The position numbers and the translations under genes are program-made. The notes under the pieces were generated by a model. That model did no database searches and was not told the DNA's origin. It was given only the letters and a program-made list of their open reading frames with translations. This document shows, in pieces, positions 37,053-47,856 of a stretch of 64,000 nucleotides of DNA. This stretch comes from Macrotrachela quadricornifera (lineage: Eukaryota > Rotifera > Eurotatoria > Philodinida > Philodinidae), in the NCBI GenBank assembly GCA_022393335.1, contig JAJEKB010001447.1, forward strand, positions 23,542 through 87,541, given 5' to 3'. Numbering within the stretch: the first letter of the stretch is position 1; each line of letters opens with the position of its first letter.

Positions 37053-40004
37053 ATGCTGTCATTAACTTTCCAATTACTGAGGTTATAAATAAAATTACAT
37101 GTAATGTTATGATCCTATTATTGATAAATAAAATATGTCTTCAGATATTTATTGTGATTAATAGAAGGTTAAGAGATATATTATTTTCACAAAAATTGTT
37201 GATTTTTAGAAAGGGATAGCAGATTATACTAGACGTATAATATGTTTCTTTAGCCAAAGTAGATGAGATTGCATCAGTATCTTCAATTTATGAAGTTAGA
37301 ATTCAAATATATATATACTTTTGAAACTTAATTTGAAGTGGAAACTCAATTTAATTTTCAAGAAAAAAATTTTGCGATACCAAAATCATTTTCCAAACAC
37401 TAAACAAATTTTTGGACACATATTAGTGTAGAGGGTAAAACTGTAAACAGAAACTGACACATGAGCATCTTCCTCAATGAGGGTGAGAATGGAAACACAA
37501 ACACATGCGAAAGCATTGATATAAGTCATATTTGTCATGAACAATGACGACAAAAACACTAAAAGAGGTATAATTACGATTAGGTTACACTTATGGATAC
37601 CTAGTATTATGGGAGATTTAAGTAAGGAAATTGATTCTATTGTGATATGTCTGAAAGGTAGGTAAAAGGAACGCGTAAATTGGGTCATTGTCTGGAAAAG
37701 AATGAGTCACAATGTATATAAGTCCATGAAACCAAAAGGAGGAAATAACGCAAATGAGAAAATTGAGATTGGTATGATGTTCGCTCTTAATACTCTTCGT
37801 AGCCTATTGAAAGTAAATTTTGTTTCTCGGAATCTCATAGGAAGAAGTATACCAAAGCCGAACTATGGATCGGAAAAGTTTTTTTGATACTATGAATGTG
37901 TGCTTCTTAGTGAGAAATTGTTTTTCTGATTCAAAAATTTCTTTCCTGGAAGCTAATATAAAGTATCAAATCAAACTTACAGTTTACTGGTGATCAAAAC
38001 CGTACAATTAATCCTTTTGTTCGGCTTTTTTTCAAAAACTAAAATTATTTCTCTTTTTTTTAGATTGAATCTAACTACTGTCTTAAGAATGAGAGAATAA
38101 TAATAAAGAACCATCAGTTGATCAGATAACTTTCGGTTAACTATAATTTACCGAAAGATTGAGCTGAATACATGAAAGGATAGTCAGTCTTTAGATCTAT
38201 CAGAAACGATATCAATTTTTCTTCGTCACCCCGTTTTTGGCCAAAATTTTCAATGATTTTCGTTAACGTCTTCTTGAAAAATGTACTCATTTTTAAGAAA
38301 AGGAAAATTGTTTTTCATCTTTTTCTCGGTCCAATGTCTTTCAATATATTTAATTTTTCTTGGTTCGAAAAATATGTCCAGATATAGAGCAGCAAAAAGT
38401 CCTTTTCGAGTTAAGTTTCATATTCCTTTAAATATTTACAGACATCGAGCTAGAAATTTTACTACAGTCATTTCACTTCAGTCCATTTGAACATACTTGG
38501 CCTGAAATCGATTTTTGTCGGAAGATGACTCCTTAACTTTCCAGTTTACTATGATTAATTATCGGATTTTGGTCAGTCCATGTTAAAGATATAAAACTAT
38601 TTTGATGAGATTGTTTGATTTCATATTCCTTCATATTGTACATTTATTATTTTTATGAGACGTTTTCAGCAAATTATAACAAACGGATATAGTTTGCATA
38701 AATTCAGTTAAAAAAAACACGCTGAATGTAAAATACATGAAAAAGAAAAGTATTGAAAGTGCTATTAATGCAGCTCAACTATAATCTTTCTTTCATCAAC
38801 AATACGTGAATAATCCACAATAGTATTTATGTCTTCTACTTAAATACGCATACCATTCCCTCGCATAGCATTGCAATCAATAGTACTTATTGAGATCTAT
38901 TTGACGCTATTAACGTTTTCAATCATATTTTATTTTTAAGTTAGATTAATCTAAATAACAGCTACAACGGTAAATAGTATTTTAAAAAGCAGAAATCATA
39001 ATGCTTACATTAATTTAACCTAAATCACAATTGCAAACAAAATCTTGAAAGTATAATTTATATTTTTCTGTTTATAAAAGAACGAAAAAAGAAGAAAAAA
39101 CAAATTATTTTTTCTCTTATTGATAAAAGATACGTGTGAATAATAATGATATGTATATAGTAAAGTGCAAATATGATCGTAAAATACAGTCGATAGATGA
39201 CCGTGAAGTTGCTGCATTTATAATTTATACGGTCACCGTATTCATTTACTCGAATATTCTATTCATACAATGTTATTTACAATCAAATTTATAAAAGATA
39301 CTATTCTGTTAACAATGAATCAAAAGTAATCAAATAAAATATTTAAGTTTAATTCAGTTGAAATACTATTATTTTTCATTAATAAATAGAATAATTGAAT
39401 GATATTAAGAAAAGGATATAGATTTAAATTTTATGAATTTCAATTTCTAAAATAAAACTATTATTTTCTTTTGTCTTATTATAAAATACACATATATATA
39501 GTTTAATAAATAATTAAAGATGTTTATAATAGTAATGAAAAGAAGACAGATGAATTTTATTAACATCTTATATTCTCTTATGACGGAAAAGGAGAAAAAA
39601 AAAGGAAAAAGAAAGAAAAAGAAATAGTTGTGACATTATATTTTTAAAAGACTGAAGAAGTCTTCTTTTTTTTTTTCTTCTTAGTTATGTGTTGACGACG
39701 GGCACACCAGTAATGAACAATAATGTCATACTCAATCGTGATAGAACTTTTTATTTTCTCAAAGAACAAAAAAGAAATACTTAAATCAATGCAAATAATA
39801 AAAAGTAAGTATGTTTAGAAACAGATTTTCAAAAAAACAAATAAATAATCTAATTTATTTTTTTTATTTTGAATTAAATCTATAATTCTCTACGAACATA
39901 GATAATTTTTAATTAAAAAATTTTCAGAGAAAAGAAACTTATTATTAAAATAAATTTTAAGCTTTTAAAATAAAATTCGATATTTAATATTTTATAAAGA
40001 AATA
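37053..40004. other. Intergenic, nothing supported
   Basis: Short frames at 37386-37688, 37702-37887, 38281-38490 and 39020-39217 lack motifs and have no partner exons. No inverted repeat as clear as those elsewhere was noticed. Confidence 0.45.
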
Positions 40005-40690
40005 GTCTCTTAATATTTTTGAGATTTATTCTCTATTATCCTTGTTTAATCCGGTCATATTTTTACGAATGCTCTTTATTATTGGCATTATTCGATCGAT
40101 ACATTTACCGAATCTTCTTTTTTTGTTCTTGCACTCGACGTATATATTCATTTTTATTATTTTTATTGCTTTCGTTCGCAACATTGACGTACACGTTCTT
40201 TATTTATTTTTCAAATTTTTCTTTCCTTTTTTCATTTTCTTGATTATTAGAAATATTATCTATACTATTCATTATAATTAAGTATGAAAAAATACAATCA
40301 ATATAAATGATTTGATAAGTGTATAATAAGCAATTTCATTCAGGCAAACAACATATAGTAACCATTTATTACACTATACCCATCTATAATCGAAAGCTAT
40401 CTGTAATAAAGGTAAGAGCCACAAAGCTTTGACTTAAAATTTACATTCATCGAAAATATACCAAAAGATTCAGTATGAAAAATTCGACAATTTTCATAAG
40501 ATTGTTTATTCTATAATTTTACTTTTTGTTACCAAACTAGAAGAATTTTTGAGTAATCATGTTTCAATCATGCAAAAATGAATTTGTTTTTGCCTATCCC
40601 ATCTTATTATTACCTGATGATTTGTTAAGATAAGATATACTATGAGATGCATCGTGAAAAGCTCTATAATTTACAAAATAATATGAAATA
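40005..40690. repeat. Degraded copies of the 30143-33418 outer element family
   Basis: GAGATTTATTCTCTATTATCC near 40020 parallels GAGATTTCTTCTTTATTGTCC near 30170. ATATACCAAAAGATTCAGTATGAA near 40458 parallels the arm text at 30405, and a second, better copy with GATGCATCGTGAAAAGCTCTA and TAATTTAC lies near 40650. At least two fragments are therefore present, both in the left-arm orientation. Overlapping frames at 40019-40281 are probably chance. Confidence 0.55.
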
Positions 40691-40926
40691 GAAAAGAAAG
40701 CGAATTTATTTTATATTAAAAAAATACGATTTATTGAATAATAATCACCGGAATACGTCAATTAAAAATAAAATATATTTTTTTTAATTTTTATTTGAAA
40801 TCAAATATATTATTCTATATAAAATTTTCAGTAAATAAAATATGAAATCTATAATTATATTAATAATCAAAAATGAATAAATTGTAAAAAATTTTACTGG
40901 ATAATTCTTATAATATATATGTAAGA

Positions 40927-41477
40927 TACAGGCAATTCAAACTTCGAGTAAAATGAGTTTTTTTTTATTCCATTTGATAGAGCTTATATCTTTTAACTTC
41001 AGCAAATGTTTCTTTCCAGTTTAACCATCAAAAACTAAGTACAGATAAATTTTTAAATTAACTCTAAATCAAAAACTCTATTGTTAATGATACTTCGAAT
41101 CGTATCGAATGTTTTATATACAGATTATTTTTGTAAATCTATCTAGTTCTTCCATATGATTGATAAAGTCAAATATTTTATTTCATTCAATTCATTATAT
41201 GATTAGACATAAGAGTACACATTGCGCTTTTTTTTTCTATTCGTTGTCTTTCTCGACAAAAATTGTTTATTTCAATCAATTCAGTTCTTTTGCTTTGATT
41301 AGGAGACTAAATTGAATAGATTTTAAAAATTTATCTGTACTTAGTTTTTGATAGTTAATCTTTTCGGCCAAAAAGAAACATTCACTGAGGTTAAAAAATA
41401 GATTCTCATGATCAGCCGTTCAAGCTCTATCAAATGGAATAAAAAAAACCATTTGACTCGAAGTTTGAATTGCCTAC
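40927..41477. mobile_element. MITE with about 160-bp inverted repeats upstream of the GT61-like gene
   Basis: The left arm (AGGCAATTCAAACTTCGAGT...) at 40929 mirrors ...ACTCGAAGTTTGAATTGCCT ending at 41475. The arms continue through TTCCATTTGATAGAGCTT, AATGTTTCTTT and ATCAAAAACTAAGTACAGAT into AAATTTTTAAA. A few small indels separate them. It ends about 60 bp before the start codon of the glycosyltransferase gene, so it probably lies in that gene's promoter or 5' UTR. Confidence 0.75.
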
Positions 41478-41539
41478 ACCTTATATAAGAATTAATATGA
41501 TTTATTTTAGAAATATTCTTTAATTAATATGATAATAAA

Positions 41540-42875
41540 ATGTATTCTCGTCCATTTCGTTTATTTAAAATTTTAATTATTGGTATATGTATAATTATTG
41601 TAATATATCAAGTATATTATTTATTATTTTATTCAATAAAAAATCCTTTATCAATATCAAAACAAAGAAAATCACCAATATCATTAAATCTTGATAAAGA
41701 ATTTCAAGAAATATCTGAAACTCTCCAACCATTTTATGTTCATTTACCAAATTTTTCTGATGATGAAGCTAAATCTTGGTTTTATAATTCATCATATTAT
41801 AAAATAAATTCTAAAAAATGTCCAAAAAATTCTTGTGAAAAATATGGAATTTTATTTAATGATATAAAAGAACATCTTTCAGTTAATATAGCATTTATTA
41901 AAAATGGTCTTTATTTAAATGATGATTGTGGTTATAATTATAATGATATATCTATAAAAAGAACATTTAAAAATGAAAATGAAGCAACAGTTATTTATGA
42001 TAAAGCTTTTATTTATACAGTACCTGATGGATGGAGTTTTCAACATTTTCTTGATGGTATTGGACCAAAATTATCTCATTCAAGATTTTATTTAACTAAA
42101 TATCCCGATGCAAAAGTTCTTATAATGCATGGTTTTCGATTTGATCGATCTGTTAAAGAAATTTGGTCAATGCTTGGTTAGATATTCGTTTTCTTTCTTA
42201 ATTTATAAAAAAATTCATCATCTTTTTCTAGGAGTTGAATCTTCAAGAATAATTCATTATACAGGAAATATGAAAATAGGTGCTCGTTTATTAATAAATC
42301 CATGTCGTACACCTGGTATTCATCCATATTTATGGCATAATGCACGTGAAATGTATTGGTCTATATCAAATATATCAAAATCTTTAAATAAAATCAATCA
42401 AAAAAATTTTATTTATATACAACGTACATCAACAAATGCAATGAATGGTGCTCGACTTATATTAAATGAACAACCATTTATTAATTTATTAAAAGAATAT
42501 TGTTCAAAAAATTCTTTAAATTATATACAATATGATCATTCAAAAGATTCCAATCATATTAAATCTCGTATTGAAACTTTTTATAATGCAAAATATATAA
42601 TTGGTGTACATAGTGGAGCTTTATCAAATATGAATTTTGCTCAATCAAAAACAACAATTATTGAAATAATGCCATATAGATCAACATCAAGTTCATTACC
42701 AATGACATGTTCAATGTTTAATTCTGATGATTTAAAAGCATGTGCTGGATATATTTTATATACTCAATCACAATTACTTAATCAAACTTATTGGATATTA
42801 CCTACTGTTGTTAATAATGAAGGAAATATGAATGTTAATTTAAATCGAATAGAAAAACTTCTTCAACAAATTTAG
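41540..42875 (+). CDS. Type II membrane glycosyltransferase, GT61 family (EOGT-like)
   Basis: Two exons, 41540-42176 and 42232-42875, phase 1, give 426 residues. After a short basic N-terminus (MYSRPFRLFK) there is one hydrophobic anchor (ILIIGICIIIVIYQVYYLLF), the layout of a Golgi type II enzyme. The catalytic region contains VPDGWSFQHFLDGIGPKL (the W-x-x-F/H pattern of GT61), an RIIHY strand, and IGVHSGALSNMNFA, the GxHGAxL-x-N motif of GT61/DUF563 enzymes. A final conserved E (IIEIMPYR) follows. It likely transfers a sugar to secreted proteins in the ER or Golgi. Donor and acceptor cannot be read from sequence. Here the usual HGA reads HSG, a variation worth noting. Confidence 0.75.
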
Positions 42876-42945
42876 TTTTTTTTTTAATTATATAAAGAAG
42901 AAAAATCATAATAAATATGATTTATTTAAAAAAAATAATAATTTA

Positions 42946-43642
42946 TTATCGTTTTTTTGGTTTATTAATAGGATGTCGTTTTGGAGGTGTAGGATCAGTA
43001 TCATAGGATTTATCATCATCGTCTGTTGTTTCTTCTTCAGATGTATTATCTAAAAAAATAATAAATTTAAGATTTTTTTTTTGTTGTTAAATGTTTAAAT
43101 TTTTTAAATAATAAACCTGTATCTGTTTCATCGGAATCTTTTTTAGTAGTTTTTGTATTTGCAGCCAATGGTGATGGTCGATTAATTGTTGATAATCCTG
43201 GTTTAGAAATTGGTGTACGTATTGGAGGACGTACTGATGCTAAATTAATACCAGAACGTGGTGTTCCTTGTGTTAAAGTAATACCTGAACGTGGTGTTCC
43301 TTGTGTTATTCCTGTTAATGGACGTGTTGAATTATTTATTGTAGATGCAGGTGTACGTATACCATTTAATGTTGTATTAGGTAACGTTTTTGCAATATTA
43401 TCTAATTTTTTTTGTCTTGCTTGTTTTTCTCCTTGATATGCTTGATTAACATAAGATGGTTTATCTTGTAGTTCTTCATCTTGTTTTGCAATTGATGATA
43501 AATCATATTTTGATGTTTTTCGAAAAGCTCGACAACAACAAAAAGCAAGACGTTCTTTAAATGCAGAAAATCCACTAATTTGAGAATCTCGTATTAATGT
43601 ATCTTCACTAGATACGTTTGTCGTCATTCCAGACATGATCAA
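42946..43642 (-). CDS. Unrecognised basic, low-complexity protein
   Basis: Two exons, 43642-43117 and 43049-42946, phase 1, give 209 residues (two fewer if the second start, MSGMTT, is used). It has a cysteine cluster (FCCCRAF) near residue 33 that could be palmitoylated, a helical EKQARQKKLDN segment, and a disordered middle with two copies of TQGTPRSGI separated by few residues. The tail is acidic then basic (EEETTDDDDK ... NKPKKR). Repeated TP and SG sites suggest phosphorylation. No known family. It is convergent with the glycosyltransferase gene, with only 70 bp between stop codons. Confidence 0.65.
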
Positions 43643-43827
43643 ACGAAAATGTCAATTATGAATAAAGTAATTCATGCGTGAATATGTATTCATTTTTTAT
43701 CATGTAGGCAAAAAAGAAAAAAAGAAAAAAGAAAAAGTAATAAAGAAAATAGGTTCTTCATAAAACAGTCGCGATTACATTGATTATGAGTCAACGAGAA
43801 TCATTTCTCCTTTCTTTTACTCAATGT

Positions 43828-43908
43828 GCTGCGATGGCCGAGTGGTTAAGGCGTCTGACTCGAAATCAGATGGGTTCTCCCGCGTAGGTTCGAATCCTAC
43901 TCGCAGCG
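43828..43908 (+). tRNA. tRNA-Ser (CGA)
   Basis: An 81-base tRNA. The acceptor stem GCTGCGA pairs with TCGCAGC. The D arm contains GCCGAGTGGTTAAGGC, which also forms the A box. The anticodon stem-loop is TCTGA CTCGAAA TCAGA with anticodon CGA. The long class II variable arm and the T arm GTAGG TTCGAAT CCTAC (B box) are typical of serine tRNA. The discriminator is G. A T5 run at 43913-43917 is the expected pol III terminator. CCA is not encoded, as is normal in eukaryotes. Confidence 0.97.
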
Positions 43909-43912
43909 CTCC

Positions 43913-43917
43913 TTTTT
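43913..43917 (+). terminator. Pol III terminator of tRNA-Ser
   Basis: A TTTTT run starting five bases after the tRNA 3' end. Confidence 0.75.
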
Positions 43918-44357
43918 GTTCCCTACCTTTATATTCCCTTATTTATAATACATGATTCATCTTATTTCGTCATTCATATTATATTTAGATTTGTTCTATT
44001 TTTTTATTATTGTTTGTATTACTTTTTGAATACCTGACATACATATTCTAAAATATATCTTTATGAAATCTTTTCAATATGAAAATTTGTTAAACATATT
44101 AAATAGTCTTTTTTTATGCAATGCAAACAGGAAGTGGGAGATAATGTCACATAAATGTTTAACTCCTATTAAGAATATTAATCATTCTCATTGATATTTT
44201 CTAATGATTTTGGCGAGATACCTTTTCTATGTTACGATCAAAGAAATTCAAGTTCGATGACATATATATTTATAAAAAAAACGCGAGTATATACACAAAA
44301 TTATTCAAACTAATAAATAAAAAATGATTAAATATAGTTTTTTTTATTGTAAATATA
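43918..44357. other. Intergenic, nothing recognised
   Basis: AT-rich spacer between the tRNA and the small gene at 44358. No frame or repeat stands out. Confidence 0.45.
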
Positions 44358-44564
44358 TTATCTATTTATTGATCTAATATTATTTAACCATAATTGAACT
44401 TTTTCAATAATATGTATTTTATCAGATAAATTTAAATGATTATGATTTATTTGTGAATAAGATTCATCTTGTTTAATATCTTTAAGAATAATTTCATTTT
44501 GAAAATGAAATCGTTTAAGTGAAAATTTTGTTTGTTCATCATTTAAAGATCGATCTCGTTTCAT
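44358..44564 (-). CDS. Small hypothetical protein (68 aa)
   Basis: A single-exon frame with a polar, mixed composition (starts MKRDRSLNDEQTK, ends VQLWLNNIRSIN). It is less biased than chance frames in this AT-rich DNA and ends in a predicted amphipathic helix with W. It lies on the same strand as the next gene. No family is recognised. It could be a short disordered protein or one exon of something larger. Confidence 0.4.
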   Translation of the reverse strand: MKRDRSLNDEQTKFSLKRFHFQNEIILKDIKQDESYSQINHNHLNLSDKIHIIEKVQLWLNNIRSINR

Positions 44565-44802
44565 TAATAAAACAAAAACAAAAAAAAAAGGAACGAAATT
44601 TATCTATTAAAAAAAAACAACAACAACAATTATTTTAAAACAAAAATTGCGCTCATAGTTAAATTTGAATAATATTTACAATTAATTGTTTTGTTTTTTT
44701 TATTTAAATTTTATGTACAATAAAAACAAAGATTTTTTTAAAATATTTTATCAGTAAATACAAAAAAAAACGAGTTAATATTTTTAGTTGAAAAATAAAC
44801 AA

Positions 44803-45141
44803 TTAATTTAAATCAATAAGTTGTTCATCAGTATTATTTTGTTCAAGTATATTTTTCTCATCAGAAGATATGATTTTATTTGAATTAATTGTTAATGATG
44901 ATGAATTAGTATTTGAATAAGTTGAAGTTTTTCCAAAAAGTTGTTGAACAGTTTGTATTAATAATGTTTGATTTTTAATTTGTTTATTATTATTATTTGT
45001 TGATGTTAGAATAAGTATATCATCATCATCATTATTATTATTATTATCTATTTCTTTTGATGATGTTTGAAGAACAAATGAATCATCTTTATTTAAATTT
45101 GATTCATTATTTGATGTTCCTTTACGAAAAAATATATTCAT
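44803..45141 (-). CDS. Small hypothetical disordered protein (112 aa)
   Basis: A single-exon frame starting MNIFFRKGTSNNES. It has N- and D-rich low-complexity tracts, short hydrophobic islands (LLIQTVQQLFGKTS) and an acidic C-terminus ending LIDLN. It is divergent from the CFAP90-like gene, with 166 bp between the start codons. The family is not recognised. The island could be a binding motif. Confidence 0.45.
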   Translation of the reverse strand: MNIFFRKGTSNNESNLNKDDSFVLQTSSKEIDNNNNNDDDDILILTSTNNNNKQIKNQTLLIQTVQQLFGKTSTYSNTNSSSLTINSNKIISSDEKNILEQNNTDEQLIDLN

Positions 45142-45307
45142 TTTTATTTTATTTTATTTATTATATATGAATATAAATATTTATTATTTTTTTTCTATTT
45201 TCAATTATATTGACAAATAAAAAACATTCTTATCTTCATAATAGGTATCGTTACTAAGCAACAATAGAAGAAAAGAATAAGAAAAATAATGAAAGAAATT
45301 CTATAGA
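45142..45307. promoter_or_regulatory. Short divergent promoter region
   Basis: Only 166 bp separate the divergent starts at 45141 (-) and 45308 (+), so both promoters must lie here or overlap the genes. No clear TATA or bound motif can be defined. Confidence 0.4.
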
Positions 45308-45834
45308 ATGTCATCATTATCGAAAAAAAATATTTATATTAAAACGGAATATGATACATTTGATATAAATGGTTATATATGTGAATTATCAGCAAATTCA
45401 TTTATTCCATTAACAAAAAATAATCAAATGAAACAAAGAAATTTTTTTAATAATCATCAAGAAGTAAATTTTAAATTTATTTTCGTTTTTGTTTTGTTTT
45501 ATTTTTAGTTATTAATTTTAGATAAAATCATCATCAGTTTATGATAAAATTTTTCATATAAAATCTGATTTTAATCCAAAAGCACATCGAGATGATCGAC
45601 AACATTCAAAATTTATTGGATTAAATCAAGCTAAAGAGGTTTGTTTTTTGTTTTATTTTAATGATTTATTTTTGACTTTTTGTAAAGGAAGAAAATCGAT
45701 CTTATCCATGTCGATCATCATCAGAATATGGTCGTCGACATTATCAATACATTCATTCAAACGATCGATCACATGTTAAAATTGATCATGTTAAAAATGA
45801 TTTTTATAGAAATAATGGAGTTAATTATCAATAA
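45308..45834 (+). CDS. CFAP90: CFAP90 (C5orf49) homologue, ciliary microtubule-associated protein
   Basis: Three exons, 45308-45463, 45522-45638 and 45688-45834, all phase 0, give 139 residues. The part from exon 2 on matches what I recall of vertebrate CFAP90: SVYDKIF, then the HRDDRQHSKFIGL signature (vertebrate HRDDREHAKSLGL), then SSSEYGRRHYQ, and HVKNDFYRNNGV near the C-terminus (vertebrate HVQADFYRKN). The family is a small axonemal protein of motile cilia, which fits a ciliated animal such as a rotifer. The N-terminal 40 residues are divergent apart from a SFIPL text near the vertebrate SYIPP. Assignment rests on remembered motifs, not a search. Confidence 0.75.
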
Positions 45835-47856
45835 TTCATGCAATATTTATATAAGCAATAAATAAATAATTATTCAATATTTTCGTCTTTTTCTTTTTTT
45901 TGAAATAAAAATGAATATTTTTATTAAATTTATCATTACTTTTTCAGATAGAAAATTAGTATAGAATTTATATGAATTATTTCTTATCGTAATTAATTCA
46001 ATGGAAATAGTATAATAATATCTCTTTTATATTTATATCGTAAAAAATAATTAGAATTTTGTTTACAGAATTTCAACTTGCAGATTTAAGCTGGCAGCTT
46101 TATCCGTCATACTTCATTATAAATAATTATTTGAAAATATGAATCCTACACACGATAAAAGTCTGACATTCCTACCAATGTCTACCATTAAAATGAATTA
46201 TATTCACAAATATTTAAGACTTTTTCTTTTCTATTATGAATAATATTTAGTTCTACATTTGAAGACAATATTCAAAAATGATCACAAGAAAAATTTTATC
46301 TCTCTTTATACTTGTTATTAAATGATATTTTGACTAAGAAAAAATAAACTTAAGGAGTAATTTGTTCGAGTTAAAATTTCTTTGCATATATTCTTCTAAA
46401 GAATAGAAGAAAGGTACGAGATTTTTTCATAAAATGAAGAATGATCAATAGACAATCTTTTAAATTCTTATTTGATACACTAACAAAAGAAAAATTACGA
46501 TAAAAAACTATTTATAGTTATTGTTCTTATGAAAAAAATCTTCTCTATTACAGAATAAAAAAATCGATTATATAAAACAAAAATGAATGGAGAGTAGAGG
46601 TGTTCATTACAATTGATGATTAGCTGCTGATGCACCGTTGAAGTTTTCAACAATTGAAAGTGTTCTCAGTATTTATTTTGAGTATTATTAAAGATCGTTC
46701 GATGAATAATTGACAGGATATTATGAAGATTTTATTAAATTTTGATTAGATTCCTTTTATTTTCCATCTGATTTAACAATTTTATCGAGAATGGAGTCGC
46801 ATTTCATCTATTCTTTCTATTAAAAGTATAATGTAGATTGTTACTAAGGAACTGCAAAAGAGTCTCGGCCTCAATCCCGTAGAACCAAAACTTAATTTTT
46901 AATATGATCCAGTCTGAGTTTGTTTTCCAGCAAGTCCCATAAAAATTGTACCTCACATAATATAATGAGAATATAAACAAACAAAGATTAAAAGTTTTCG
47001 AGACGATAAGAGAAAGCAAATTTTTACATATGAAGTTTAATTTTTAGTAGAAAAAATTAGAATGTATCCAAAAGTATTGGATTTAATAAAGATTTGGACT
47101 GACACTGGAAGTAAGACCAGAAAAAGTGCAGTTCTCTACGTATGATTAAAGAATGTGGTTGTAGAGAAAAAAGATTTTGGTTAATCTAAATTATCAAAAA
47201 GAATCATTTTCTGAATAATTCAGATTTCTCAAGAAATAGAAAAAAAAGATGAACTACTACTGCTGTGACGCACCGCCATAGATAATTCTAGTAGTAAAGA
47301 CGAAGAAATATGTTTGCACAAAAATAAGCAATATGTTAAGTATATTTGTATTCTTTGAAAACAAAAATTCTAACACCTCCAAAGTACTAAAAAACTTCCG
47401 AATTATCGTAGGATGTAGAAGAATATGATAGTTCGTTTACTTAAGAAGAAAATGAAAGTATTTATAGGACAAGAAATGGTTACTTTGATTATTCTCATCT
47501 CTCGTAATACAATCTATTCTAGGAAAAATACTTAAGCAACATCCTTTTGTTTATCACTTGGAAATAACACATTTCAACAGAAGTCAAAAGGAACAGAAAA
47601 AGAACGCACTAATATAAAAAAAGGAAAAATCCCATATGATTATATATGAAGGAAAGAGGAAAATCATATATGTGAAAGAAGAGCGAACCAATATTCTATA
47701 TGTTCGCTTACACTTCTCTTATTGATAGAATAAAACTTTGAATTATTTTAATAATTTAAATTCGTATAAATGATAAACATGATTTATTAAAATAAGAAAT
47801 TAATTTTTATAAAAATCAAAAAGAAAAATGTTTTTTATATTAATTGAAAGAACAAA
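45835..47856. other. Intergenic, nothing supported
   Basis: Two kilobases of AT-rich DNA. The 71-residue frame at 46804-47019 has no motif. No strong inverted repeat or RNA gene was seen. Confidence 0.45.

Noticed and set aside
40019..40281. Two overlapping F/L/I-rich frames resembling membrane segments
   Set aside because: They lie in degraded copies of a non-coding repeat, and T-rich DNA yields such frames by chance.
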